Source: Moraxella osloensis
GTDB lineage: Bacteria > Pseudomonadota > Gammaproteobacteria > Pseudomonadales > Moraxellaceae
Direction of reading: 5' to 3'
Length of the DNA: 64,000 nt
Assembly: GCF_009867135.1 (NCBI RefSeq)
Contig: NZ_CP047226.1
Location: 992,001-1,056,000 of the forward strand
Shown: positions 8,645-16,774 of the stretch, piece by piece
How positions within the stretch are numbered: position 1 is the first letter of the stretch
How the letters are laid out: each line of letters opens with the position of its first letter
Notes under the pieces: model-generated
The model's input: only the letters and a program-made list of their open reading frames with translations
Told to the model about the DNA's origin: nothing
The model's database searches: none
Made by a program: the position numbers and the translations under genes

Positions 8645-10735
8645 ATGAAACAAGCCACCGCCCTTGATATCCTTAAAACTGGTAAAAATGTATTTTTAAC
8701 AGGCTCAGCAGGGGCGGGCAAGACCTATACCATCAATCAGTATTTGCATTATCTGCGCGCAAGGGATGTGGCGGTCGCGGTGACGGCAAGCACAGGTATT
8801 GCTGCTACCCACATGAACGGCATGACCATTCACAGCTGGGCAGGTATCGGCATTAGTAATGAGTTAACCGCCAAAGACATCGCCCGTATCAAAAAACGCA
8901 CGGTGGTTGTGGAGCGCATTGAGCGCACCAAAGTATTGGTGATTGATGAAATCTCGATGCTGCATCGACAGCAATTTGAGCTGATTAACCAAGTGCTACA
9001 AGCCATCAAGGAAAACACCTTGCCGTTTGGTGGGATACAGTTATTGGTTGCCGGGGATTTTTTTCAGTTGCCGCCGATTGGTGAGCCCCATGAGAGCAAC
9101 CGTGATAAATTTGCCTTTATGGCGCAAGCTTGGCTGGATGCAGATTTTCAGATTTGCTATTTATCCGAGCAGCACCGTCAAACAACTGACAAAACAGCGG
9201 TATTAGGCAACACCTATTATGGTTTGGATTTAAATGCGATTTTAAATCAGATTCGTAGCCAGCAGTTTACCCCCCATATCATGCCTGCTTTGACTGCAAC
9301 GGCTGAGCATGTGCTAGCCGACAACCGTACCCGACTGTTTACCCACAATGTCAACGTGCAAGCCATCAATGAGCAGGAACTTGGCAAACTTACCACAGCG
9401 GCGCATACTTTTCGCGCTTGGGGAGAAGGCGATGAAAAGCTGGTCGAGACGTTAAAAAAATCCGTACGCAATACCCCAGAGCTCGTGCTCAAACTTGGCG
9501 CAAAAGTGATGTTTATCAAAAACAACGCTGAACTCAATGTGTCAAATGGTACCATGGGCAAGGTAGTTGATTTTGTTGCCACCACCCTAAATAAACAACC
9601 AAATAAACAAACAGACGATAGCCCATCAAAAAACAGCCCATCAAAAAACCCATCTGAGCCGCTTGATGAACAAGTGCTGGCAGCAGATGCAAGTGCCTTG
9701 CTCGATGCCATCGAACAAGAACAACAAGCCGATATGGCAGACTTGCTGGATGAAGTCAATGGCGGTCAATCACAACAAACTCACCCCACTGATGAGGATA
9801 GGGATGAGGATGATACCGCCGCGACAGACACAGCTGATGACAAGCTGTCGGAGTTACTGTACCCCTTAGTTGAGCTCAATGACGGCCGCAAAGTCATCGC
9901 CGAATATGATTCATGGCGTATTGATGATGAAGAGGGCGAAATACTGGCTGCCTATTATCACATCCCCTTGACGCTGGCGTGGGCGATTACCATTCACAAA
10001 AGCCAAGGCATGACGCTGGATGCGGCAGAAGTGGATTTATCCAAAACCTTTGAAAAAGGGCAGGGCTATGTGGCTTTATCACGGTTAAAGCAGCTATCTG
10101 GACTACAATTACTGGGCGTTAATGAATTAAGCTTACAGCTTGATCCGTTAGCGCGTGGCGCTGATCAGCGATTTCAGGCGATCAGTGCAGAGCAAGAACG
10201 TGAATTTCTGACGCGCAGTAAAAAACAGCTTAATGACCTTCATCGTGAATTTATCATTCAATGCCGGGGTACGCTGGATAAAGAAAAAATTGCTGCGTAT
10301 GAAAATCGCGCCAAACAACAGCAAAAAATGATTGAAAAACGTCGCCATGCTGTACAGCAGCTGCAATCTTTGGCGGATGATGCGGCAGGCGTTATCACCC
10401 CCACGGTGCTGGAAACCAAAGCCTTGTTGGATGAAAGTTTGACTATCGCAGAAATTGCGCAAGCCCGTAATCTAGCCCAATCAACCGTGATGGGGCATAT
10501 CGAGAAAATTGCTGAGCATTTTCCCCGCGCCAACATAGCGCATCTACGCCCTGATGACGAATGGCTACAACCGATTGATAAGGCGTATCAAAAAATAGCC
10601 AAACGTGATGACAAACGCGATAAAGATAACGATGGTAAGATCAAAATTCGCGCGATTGTCGAAGAATTAAGAAACGCCTATTCTTATAATGATGTGAAAC
10701 TTGCCTTGTTGTTTTTAAAGCCGCATGGCAATTGA
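8645..10735 (+). CDS. PIF1-like superfamily 1 DNA helicase with C-terminal HTH domain
   Basis: A 696-residue ATPase: Walker A GSAGAGKTYT near residue 20, motif II VLVIDEISMLH, GGIQLLVAGDFFQLPP, and a UvrD/RecD-like C-terminal lobe with LAWAITIHKSQGMTLDAAEVDL and GQGYVALSRLKQLSGLQLL. These are the signatures of PIF1/RecD2-type 5'-3' helicases. After about residue 590 comes a helix-turn-helix segment (LDESLTIAEIAQARNLAQST) like the HTH_40 domain found at the end of bacterial PIF1-like and RecQ helicases. Between motifs III and V lies an 80-residue acidic, repetitive linker (about residues 316-400) built in part from tandem DNA duplications at 9587-9610 and 9620-9649. It likely acts in DNA repair or replication; the substrate is not known. 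Confidence 0.87.
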   Translation: MKQATALDILKTGKNVFLTGSAGAGKTYTINQYLHYLRARDVAVAVTASTGIAATHMNGMTIHSWAGIGISNELTAKDIARIKKRTVVVERIERTKVLVIDEISMLHRQQFELINQVLQAIKENTLPFGGIQLLVAGDFFQLPPIGEPHESNRDKFAFMAQAWLDADFQICYLSEQHRQTTDKTAVLGNTYYGLDLNAILNQIRSQQFTPHIMPALTATAEHVLADNRTRLFTHNVNVQAINEQELGKLTTAAHTFRAWGEGDEKLVETLKKSVRNTPELVLKLGAKVMFIKNNAELNVSNGTMGKVVDFVATTLNKQPNKQTDDSPSKNSPSKNPSEPLDEQVLAADASALLDAIEQEQQADMADLLDEVNGGQSQQTHPTDEDRDEDDTAATDTADDKLSELLYPLVELNDGRKVIAEYDSWRIDDEEGEILAAYYHIPLTLAWAITIHKSQGMTLDAAEVDLSKTFEKGQGYVALSRLKQLSGLQLLGVNELSLQLDPLARGADQRFQAISAEQEREFLTRSKKQLNDLHREFIIQCRGTLDKEKIAAYENRAKQQQKMIEKRRHAVQQLQSLADDAAGVITPTVLETKALLDESLTIAEIAQARNLAQSTVMGHIEKIAEHFPRANIAHLRPDDEWLQPIDKAYQKIAKRDDKRDKDNDGKIKIRAIVEELRNAYSYNDVKLALLFLKPHGN

Positions 10736-10763
10736 GCACTTGTCTAGTAAGGAATATCCCTGA

Positions 10764-11852
10764 TTGAACGCTTCCACCATCAAACCTTTTAACATCGCTA
10801 TTAATGGCTTTGGTCGTATTGGGCGCAACGTGCTACGTGCTTATATCGAGCGGTTTTGTCAAAATCCTTTACAATTACAGCCGTTAAATATCGTCGCCAT
10901 CAATGATATTGCTGAGCCAGAAACCCTGCTCCATCTACTCAAATATGACAGTACCCACGGTCGATTATCTGCGGTCAGTGATATCCATATTGAATTAAAA
11001 ACAGTGGATTTGGGGGAAAAACAACAGCATTTTTTGCTATTAAGCCAAGGGGAATTTCGGCAGAAAATTGCATTGATACAGCAGCCCATTGCCACCAAAT
11101 TACCTTGGCAAAAACTCGGCATCGACATGGTGCTTGAGAGCACGGGTCATTTTCGTAGCTATGAACAGGCGTCACAGCATATTATCGCGGGCGCCAAGCA
11201 GGTGATGATTGGGGCTGCCCCGTTTGATCATGTGGATGCCAGTATCGTAGTGGGCGTCAATGACCATGAGCTTAGCCGTGATAAAAAGATTTTATCCAGT
11301 GTGTCGTGTACCACCCAAGCGCTCGTGCCTTTACTGTATGTATTGCACCGTGCCTATGGCATCGAATCCGCAATGATGACCGAAATCCATGCAGTGACTG
11401 CTGACCAAACCGTGCTTGACCAAGTGCACCGTGATTTGCGCCGTGCACGGGCTTCTGGGCATAACATTATCCCAACCACATCAAGTAGTATCGCTGCGGT
11501 CAATCGGGTGATGCCGCATATGGCAGGCAAGGTGAATGGGTATTCAATCCGCGTACCGACCATGGATGTCGCGGCAATTGATGTGACATTTACCTTTGAT
11601 AAAGCCACGGATGTCACCGCTATCAATCAGCTGTTAAAGCATGCCAGTGAACAAGATTTATCGGGTATCATGGATTACAGCGATGAGCCATTGGTGTCCA
11701 GTGACTTTATCCATGATGCCCATTCATTGGTGATTGATAGCTTACAGACCATGAGTGTGGGGCGGCAGTTTAAAGTGTTTGCTTGGTATGATAATGAATG
11801 GGGCTACGCCAATCGCATGCTCGATATTTGCCAAACCTTAGCCAAACTATAA
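10764..11852 (+). CDS. epd: Glyceraldehyde-3-phosphate / erythrose-4-phosphate dehydrogenase family
   Basis: NAD-dependent phosphorylating aldehyde dehydrogenase of the GapA/Epd family. The N-terminal Rossmann fold begins NIAINGFGRIGRNVLRAY, the catalytic cysteine is Cys182 in SVSCTTQ, and the C-terminal block WYDNEWGYANRMLD is intact. The residue after CTT is Gln where GapA and Epd usually have Asn. The DLRRARASGHNIIP and PTMDVAAIDVTF blocks look closer to Epd, which makes 4-phosphoerythronate for pyridoxal phosphate synthesis, but I cannot exclude a glycolytic or gluconeogenic role, so the symbol is tentative. The start is a TTG preceded by AAGGAA nine bases upstream; no in-frame ATG precedes the Rossmann motif. 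A bidirectional terminator follows. Confidence 0.82.
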   Translation: MNASTIKPFNIAINGFGRIGRNVLRAYIERFCQNPLQLQPLNIVAINDIAEPETLLHLLKYDSTHGRLSAVSDIHIELKTVDLGEKQQHFLLLSQGEFRQKIALIQQPIATKLPWQKLGIDMVLESTGHFRSYEQASQHIIAGAKQVMIGAAPFDHVDASIVVGVNDHELSRDKKILSSVSCTTQALVPLLYVLHRAYGIESAMMTEIHAVTADQTVLDQVHRDLRRARASGHNIIPTTSSSIAAVNRVMPHMAGKVNGYSIRVPTMDVAAIDVTFTFDKATDVTAINQLLKHASEQDLSGIMDYSDEPLVSSDFIHDAHSLVIDSLQTMSVGRQFKVFAWYDNEWGYANRMLDICQTLAKL

Positions 11853-11902
11853 ACCTTAGCTATAAACACTAACGAAGCTATAAAAAGAAAAAATTATCAA
11901 TT

Positions 11903-11937
11903 AAAAAAGGCGAAACCTAGTCAGTTTCGCCTTTTTT
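11903..11937. terminator. Bidirectional intrinsic terminator between epd and purH
   Basis: Perfect stem GGCGAAAC (11909-11916) / GTTTCGCC (11924-11931) with a 7-base loop, flanked by A6 on the left and T6 on the right, serves both convergent genes. Confidence 0.92.
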
Positions 11938-11951
11938 ATGGCTAACAAAAA

Positions 11952-13532
11952 TTAATGTCTAAAATGACGCATACCGGTGAACACCATCGCAATGCCATGT
12001 TCATCGGCTGCGGCGATGGTTTCGTCATCGCGCATGGAGCCACCTGGCTGGATAATCGCCTTAATCCCCACCGCTGCGGCATTGTCAATACCGTCACGGA
12101 ACGGGAAGAAGGCATCTGATGCCATCACCGCGCCCACAGGCGATAGACCAGCGTGCTCAGCTTTAATCGCGGCAATACGTGCTGAGTTCACGCGGCTCAT
12201 TTGCCCTGCACCTACCCCAATGGTACGTCCATCTTTGGCATACACAATCGCGTTGGATTTCACATATTTGGCGACTTGCCAAGTAAATAGCAAATCATCG
12301 AATTGTTGCTGAGTCGGCTGTATTTTTGTCACCACTTTTAAATCATCTAAAGTAATTAAGCCCAAATCTTGCGCTTGTACCAATAAACCTCCAGTGACGC
12401 GTTTGAAATCAAACTGGGCTTGTCGCTCACTTGGGTTTGGTAATTCACCGCAGACTAACACGCGTACATTTTTCTTGGCAGATGTGACATCGAGTACACC
12501 GTCGGCAACGCTTGGGGCGATAATGACTTCAACAAATTGCTGATCCACAATCGCTTTTGCTGTTTTGATATCTAATTCACGGTTAAAGGCGATGATACCG
12601 CCAAACGCAGATTCTGGGTCAGTGGCAAAGGCTTTTTGATAAGCATGGGTTAAATCGGCATCCACGGCCACACCACAGGGATTGGCGTGTTTAACGATGA
12701 CACACGCAGGCATATCAAACGATTTGACGCATTCTAACGCTGCATCGGTATCTGCGATGTTGTTGTAAGATAGTTCTTTGCCTTGTAATTGCTTGGCGGT
12801 GGCAATACTGGCTTCTTTTTGCCCATTTACCTGCGCTTTTTCGACATAAAAAGCAGCTTGTTGATGCGGGTTTTCACCATAGCGTAAGTCTTGGGCTTTG
12901 TCCATTTGCACGTTAAAAGTACGCGGGAATTGGTCAGCCGATTCAAAGCTTTGCAGGCGATTGCCTAAAAAGTTGGCAATCATACCGTCATAATGTGCGG
13001 TATGCTCAAATGCTTTTACCGCTAAATCAAATCGAGTGGTATCACTGATGTGACCGTTTGCTGTTAGCTCACCCAAGATTGCTGCATAATCGTTGGGGCT
13101 TGTCACAATGCTGACATGGTCATGATTTTTTGCCGCGGCACGCACCATGGTAGGTCCACCAATATCAATGTTTTCGATGGCGTCTTCTTTGGTGACATTG
13201 GGGTTGGCAACGGTTTGGGCGAATGGATATAAATTGACAACCACCATATCAATGCGGTCGATACCATGTTCTTGCATAATGGCATCATCAGTGCCGCGGC
13301 GACCTAAAATACCGCCATGAATTTTTGGATGCAGGGTTTTTACCCGACCATCCATCATCTCTGCAAAACCTGTGTATTCTGCGACCTCAGTCACTGCTAA
13401 GTCATGTTGTTTGAGTAGTTTGTAGGTGCCGCCCGTTGATAGTAGACGAAAACCGTGGGTGATTAGACCTTTGGCAAAATCCACAATACCCGACTTATCA
13501 GAAACAGAGAGCAATGCATAAGCTTGATTCAT
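11952..13532 (-). CDS. purH: Bifunctional AICAR transformylase / IMP cyclohydrolase
   Basis: PurH performs the last two steps of IMP synthesis: formyl transfer from 10-formyl-THF to AICAR and cyclisation to IMP. The N-terminal cyclohydrolase (MGS-like fold) begins [18 protein letters not shown] and contains STGGTYKLL and GGILGRRG; the transformylase domain carries [23 protein letters not shown] and [21 protein letters not shown] start at the ATG at 13530-13532 ([10 protein letters not shown]), 526 residues, as the ten residues upstream match nothing. It lies downstream of fis on the same strand, as in pseudomonads, but purD does not follow. An intrinsic terminator sits only 40 bases before the start. 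Confidence 0.97.
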   Translation of the reverse strand: MNQAYALLSVSDKSGIVDFAKGLITHGFRLLSTGGTYKLLKQHDLAVTEVAEYTGFAEMMDGRVKTLHPKIHGGILGRRGTDDAIMQEHGIDRIDMVVVNLYPFAQTVANPNVTKEDAIENIDIGGPTMVRAAAKNHDHVSIVTSPNDYAAILGELTANGHISDTTRFDLAVKAFEHTAHYDGMIANFLGNRLQSFESADQFPRTFNVQMDKAQDLRYGENPHQQAAFYVEKAQVNGQKEASIATAKQLQGKELSYNNIADTDAALECVKSFDMPACVIVKHANPCGVAVDADLTHAYQKAFATDPESAFGGIIAFNRELDIKTAKAIVDQQFVEVIIAPSVADGVLDVTSAKKNVRVLVCGELPNPSERQAQFDFKRVTGGLLVQAQDLGLITLDDLKVVTKIQPTQQQFDDLLFTWQVAKYVKSNAIVYAKDGRTIGVGAGQMSRVNSARIAAIKAEHAGLSPVGAVMASDAFFPFRDGIDNAAAVGIKAIIQPGGSMRDDETIAAADEHGIAMVFTGMRHFRH

Positions 13533-13571
13533 AATTGACTCGACTCGTTGACAAAAAAACACTGGGTGCAG

Positions 13572-13603
13572 AAAAACAAAAAGTCAGTTGTGACGAACTG
13601 ACT
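13572..13603 (-). terminator. Intrinsic terminator or attenuator between fis and purH
   Basis: On the minus strand AGTCAGTT and AACTGACT (plus positions 13596-13603 and 13582-13589) form a perfect 8-bp stem with a 6-base loop, followed by a T-rich tract (complement of 13572-13581). It ends only 39 bases before the purH ATG, so it lies in the purH leader as well as behind fis. Confidence 0.8.
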
Positions 13604-13682
13604 GATTGACTTTAATACCCCAATTCTATAAATCCCTAAATATGCGGATATCTTATCATAAAAAAGCGGGTATTTTTATCCA

Positions 13683-14012
13683 TTATAATAATTGGTGGGT
13701 TTTGAGTTTTTTACGCAATGTACCGCGATTAAGTCCCAAAATCTCTGCGGTTTTGGTTTGATTGCCGCGGGTGTGTTCAAGGACAACACTGATTAGCGGT
13801 TTTTCAAATTGTGACAACATAAGCTCATAAAGCTGGGTCGGTTGTTGTTCTTTTAAATTATCGAAGTACTCTCGCACCACAAGCTCAATGTGATGAGCTA
13901 AGCTTGCGCTTGGAGAAGTTTGCGATGGGGTATGGGTAGTGTATGGGTTAGATGGGCTATCTGACATATTGGAATACTTGGCGCGATTTTTTAAAGCAAT
14001 AGAATTGGGCAT
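13683..14012 (-). CDS. fis: DNA-binding protein Fis
   Basis: A 109-residue nucleoid protein. The C-terminal 45 residues are Fis-like: PLISVVLEHTRGNQTKTAEI followed by LGLNRGTLRKKLKTHQL, the helix-turn-helix that binds bent AT-rich sites and regulates rRNA and many growth-phase genes. The N-terminus is variable and polar; an internal ATG 15 codons in would give 94 residues, closer to the usual 98, so the start is uncertain. In gamma-proteobacteria fis normally follows dusB in an operon; here the 231 bases upstream contain no dusB and instead carry a promoter-like stretch. A terminator and purH follow. Confidence 0.93.
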   Translation of the reverse strand: MPNSIALKNRAKYSNMSDSPSNPYTTHTPSQTSPSASLAHHIELVVREYFDNLKEQQPTQLYELMLSQFEKPLISVVLEHTRGNQTKTAEILGLNRGTLRKKLKTHQLL

Positions 14013-14130
14013 AGCAGATTCTCAAAATAAATTTGCTGACAAATTTATCGAATAACTCGTTAGTTGATAGATTAAATAAAACTTAAATATATGGACGAAT
14101 AATAAAGTTATTGATACTTATACTAAAACA

Positions 14131-14136
14131 ATTATA
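14131..14136 (-). promoter_or_regulatory. Possible -10 element of fis
   Basis: The region upstream of fis is very AT-rich and contains a consensus TATAAT on the minus strand at 14131-14136, without a convincing -35 hexamer 17 bases further upstream; a weaker TTGCTA/TAGTAT pair overlaps it. The 231-base gap 14013-14243 holds no gene. Confidence 0.3.
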
Positions 14137-14243
14137 AAAGCGATAGCAAGCGTAAGTTGTTTGTAATATGTAAAATTCTGCGATAAATCGTGGGGGCTGT
14201 ATGAGATTGACATTAGCAACGCTGTAATCAAGCTAAAAAAAAT

Positions 14244-15437
14244 TTAATAAACCAGCTCAATGTTAGCGGCTTGGACTTTAGTTTTTGGAAAATCAATCCG
14301 CAACTTGATGGGTTTTATTTGATGCGGCATCAAATAGTTGTTACCGGCTTCCAAATAATGGCTAGGGGTGAGGAGGGTTTGCGCAAGTATGGTATTGCCA
14401 TTGCGTAGCGAAACCTTAACACTTGGGTAGATAATATGATTATCGGTGGTATTGGTCAGAGTAAATACCACGTCAGTCTGCCCCGCTTGTTTGGATGAAT
14501 GCGCAAGCGCAAGCATCTGCACATTAATAAGCTCGGTATTAGCCAGAGGCAATTGACAGGCGGGTATTTTATGGCAAATAGTTGATAGCAGGGCGGCGTT
14601 TGTTGTTGAAGTGATTAAGGTGTTAATGTTAAAAATAATATATTGCGCGGCTAACAAAAAGATTAATAGTAAACTGCCTAATCCCCAAACGATGCTCATA
14701 TTAAAAATTTTTGCATTGAGTGATTGCTGCGAGGAAACTTGTTGCGACAAGCGCTCATCAATCTTTTTTTGATACGCTAATAAATCTGCTTGTTGCTCGC
14801 TACCCGTATCAATCGCAATTTGGTCAAAAATATCTGTGTTAAACACCCCATCCATGCCTCGCTTGGGTTTGGTGTGGGTGGCGGATGAGTCGTCCATTGC
14901 TTCGTTGTCATCCGCTTGCGCCATTAAACTTTGCAGCCAAGCATTTTCATCGCCTGAAGTGTCTTTATCTTTGGCGAGTTCTATTGCTTCAGCGGCATCT
15001 TTATCGTCAATGATTGGCTTTTTAGGCTTGCTATCTTTGGCTTTTGGCAGTTGCTCAAAATTGTCTATAATCTCAAAGTCATCTAATTGGCTGGTTGATT
15101 TAGCTTTGGCTGATGTGGTCGAAGATTTTGACAAGGCATACGGTGAGGTGGGTTTAACGGGTTCATTGACAATGAGATTGCCGGCTTCATCAAGACCTGA
15201 TTCATCATCAAATAAAATACCCTCAGATTTATCGTCGATGAGCGCCGAGAGCGTCTGATGGTTTGGACTTGAGAGTGGATTGTTGTTAGCAAATTTTTTT
15301 TGTTCGAGTTGTTCAGCAGCTGAGAAAATGGTTTTGCAATGGGAACAACGAACGTACCCATGTCTAACGGCTAACTGTTTATCATTGATTTTAAATGCAT
15401 GTTGGCAGTTTGGGCATTTGGCATTGTACAAATTCAT
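14244..15437 (-). CDS. Zinc-ribbon DUF3426 membrane protein
   Basis: The N-terminus CPNCQHAFKINDKQLA with a second CSHC pair is an MJ0042-type zinc ribbon. A long acidic, low-complexity region rich in Asp, Lys and Ser follows to about residue 245, then a single hydrophobic helix (SIVWGLGSLLLIFLLAAQYI), and a C-terminal DUF3426 domain (VFTLTNTTDNHIIYPSVKVS, LEAGNNYLMPHQIKPIKLRI). The topology would put the ribbon in the cytoplasm and the DUF3426 domain in the periplasm. Function is unknown. In pseudomonads such a gene sits between prmA and dusB-fis; here the order prmA, DUF3426, fis is kept but dusB is missing. A TTGACT-N17-TTAAAT promoter candidate lies 70 bases upstream. Confidence 0.85.
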   Translation of the reverse strand: MNLYNAKCPNCQHAFKINDKQLAVRHGYVRCSHCKTIFSAAEQLEQKKFANNNPLSSPNHQTLSALIDDKSEGILFDDESGLDEAGNLIVNEPVKPTSPYALSKSSTTSAKAKSTSQLDDFEIIDNFEQLPKAKDSKPKKPIIDDKDAAEAIELAKDKDTSGDENAWLQSLMAQADDNEAMDDSSATHTKPKRGMDGVFNTDIFDQIAIDTGSEQQADLLAYQKKIDERLSQQVSSQQSLNAKIFNMSIVWGLGSLLLIFLLAAQYIIFNINTLITSTTNAALLSTICHKIPACQLPLANTELINVQMLALAHSSKQAGQTDVVFTLTNTTDNHIIYPSVKVSLRNGNTILAQTLLTPSHYLEAGNNYLMPHQIKPIKLRIDFPKTKVQAANIELVY

Positions 15438-15507
15438 CGCAACATCACTTCCCTTTTAGCATTTTTAGTTTGCGTCTTTGATTGTTAATAATGTCGTGTG
15501 TTAAATC

Positions 15508-15536
15508 ATTTAATGACGAATAAAAAATAAAGTCAA
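15508..15536 (-). promoter_or_regulatory. Candidate promoter of the DUF3426 gene
   Basis: On the minus strand TTGACT (15531-15536) and TTAAAT (15508-15513) are spaced by 17 bases, giving a leader of about 65 bases. It overlaps a plus-strand promoter-like pair described under the candidate small RNA. Confidence 0.45.
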
Positions 15537-15640
15537 CAAATTTTCTAGAATTTATATTCACTATGCTGCTAGCTATGTTGTTAGGCTGTTACTAGGCTTT
15601 GACGGGGAAAAGACGACCTTACTTCCTTGTAAGGTTTTTT
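15512..15640 (+). ncRNA. Candidate small RNA antisense to the DUF3426 leader
   Basis: On the plus strand TTGATT (15478-15483), a 17-base spacer and TTAAAT (15501-15506) could start a transcript near 15512, and a strong intrinsic terminator ends at 15640. No reading frame of note lies between, and no plus-strand gene is upstream that would need this terminator. The evidence is positional only; the -10 is weak and the terminator could also act on read-through. Confidence 0.25.
15616..15640 (+). terminator. Plus-strand intrinsic terminator without an upstream plus-strand gene
   Basis: ACCTTAC (15616-15622) and GTAAGGT (15629-15635) form a perfect 7-bp stem with a TTCCTT loop, followed by T6. 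On the minus strand the hairpin is followed by only a weak T tract, so it is less good as a prmA terminator. Confidence 0.6.
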
Positions 15641-15659
15641 ATACGAATCGCGAATTGTC

Positions 15660-16568
15660 CTAACCGCGGCGAAAACCCGAGAGGCGATGCCAATGTTTAT
15701 CTTCCTGCGCGCTAAAGGTAAATTCGCCATCCATCTCAAAATAAGGATGATAGGCAGCTTTTACATCTTCCACTTGGTTTTCAATCAGACCGGCTAACAC
15801 GATACTACCTTGAGATTTCAATAATGTCGCAAAATAAGGGGCAAGGCTCATTAGCGGTTTGGCTAAAATATTTGCGGTAATCATATCCACGGGCAAAATA
15901 GCCTGCTCTTTACAATAGTCACTAAATTGTTCAGGTAAAAATGCCTGGAGCTGATTTGCTACTTTGTTGCGCTCAGCATTTTGATGGGTGGCTAAGACTG
16001 CTTGGGGGTCAATATCGACCGCATACACCTGCTTTGCGCCTAGCAAAAGCGCCGCAATGCCCAAAATACCTGAGCCGCACCCATAGTCAATCACCACTTT
16101 ATCTTGTAGGGGCTGTGCTGTTAGCCAATCAATACAAAGACGGGTGGTTGCATGGTAACCTGTGCCAAATGCCAAGCCTGGATCCATGATGATATTAATC
16201 GCATTGGGGTTAGGGGGTGACATCCATTTGGGCACAATCCAAAGTCCATTGGCACATTCAATGGGATGGTAGTTCTTCATCCACTCACGTTCCCAATCTT
16301 TGTCATCCACTCGGCTGCTCCAAACTCGCGTCGCCACCACATCATTGGCGATATCTTGGCTCAAAGTTTCCAAATTACAATCGCCATCAAATAGCCCAGT
16401 CACAATCACATCATCCCACAGTGGCGATTCACCTGGCAAAGGTTCAAATAGCGGTTGGTCACCCGCATCGTCTAAACTAATACTGAGCGCATCGGCTTCT
16501 AGCATCAAGGTTTCCGCCAGTTCGGCTTGCGATTTTTCGCATTGAATATGTAATTGCTGCCAAGGCAT
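15660..16568 (-). CDS. prmA: Ribosomal protein L11 methyltransferase
   Basis: SAM-dependent methyltransferase that trimethylates ribosomal protein L11. The N-terminal L11-recognition domain runs to about residue 100 (WQQLHIQCEKSQAELAETLM), then MDPGLAFGTGYHATTRLCID and the SAM-binding VIDYGCGSGILGIAALLLGA, VDIDPQAV and the catalytic-site NILAKPL. Length 302 is normal for the family. The start MPWQQLHI is the family N-terminus. The leader contains 2.5 copies of a 16-bp AT-only-like repeat. It is the first gene of the prmA, DUF3426, fis, purH row on the minus strand, though separated from the next gene by a 222-base gap with its own promoter-like site. Confidence 0.96.
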   Translation of the reverse strand: MPWQQLHIQCEKSQAELAETLMLEADALSISLDDAGDQPLFEPLPGESPLWDDVIVTGLFDGDCNLETLSQDIANDVVATRVWSSRVDDKDWEREWMKNYHPIECANGLWIVPKWMSPPNPNAINIIMDPGLAFGTGYHATTRLCIDWLTAQPLQDKVVIDYGCGSGILGIAALLLGAKQVYAVDIDPQAVLATHQNAERNKVANQLQAFLPEQFSDYCKEQAILPVDMITANILAKPLMSLAPYFATLLKSQGSIVLAGLIENQVEDVKAAYHPYFEMDGEFTFSAQEDKHWHRLSGFRRG

Positions 16569-16588
16569 AAACAGTCCTTAAAAATAAC

Positions 16589-16628
16589 AAATAAAATAAT
16601 GAAAAAATAAAATAATGAAAAAATAAAA
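16589..16628 (-). repeat. 16-bp tandem repeat, 2.5 copies, in the prmA leader
   Basis: AAATAAAATAATGAAA occurs at 16589-16604 and 16605-16620 exactly, with a half copy to 16628. The array lies 21 bases before the prmA start codon, so copy number could alter transcript leader length or promoter spacing. Confidence 0.85.
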
Positions 16629-16774
16629 GGCGCGCGCTGGCTTGGTAGTATAAACGCATTCAGCCAAAAATGCGATGTGACGCAACAATGAAAACGCCCA
16701 TGTTATTGCTTGACGCACCCAAGCCAAAACACGTAGAGGTAAGGGCAAATAACAAGGTTCGCCTGTTATCGTCT

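Noticed and set aside
9247-9759. 170-codon minus-strand frame over the helicase linker
   Set aside because: A Ser/Cys-rich mirror of the repetitive helicase linker; long only because the linker lacks certain codons.
10764-11852. Assignment as glycolytic gapA
   Set aside because: The blocks around DLRRARAS look more Epd-like and the context is not glycolytic, but without alignment the choice stays tentative, so the family name is given.
14013-14243. dusB remnant upstream of fis
   Set aside because: Neither strand reads with any DusB motif; the region is AT-rich non-coding DNA.
16569-16774. Small gene between prmA and the PBP gene
   Set aside because: The frames here run out of prmA or over the 16-bp repeat and lack ribosome sites; a plus-strand frame from 16670 is a shadow of the PBP tail.
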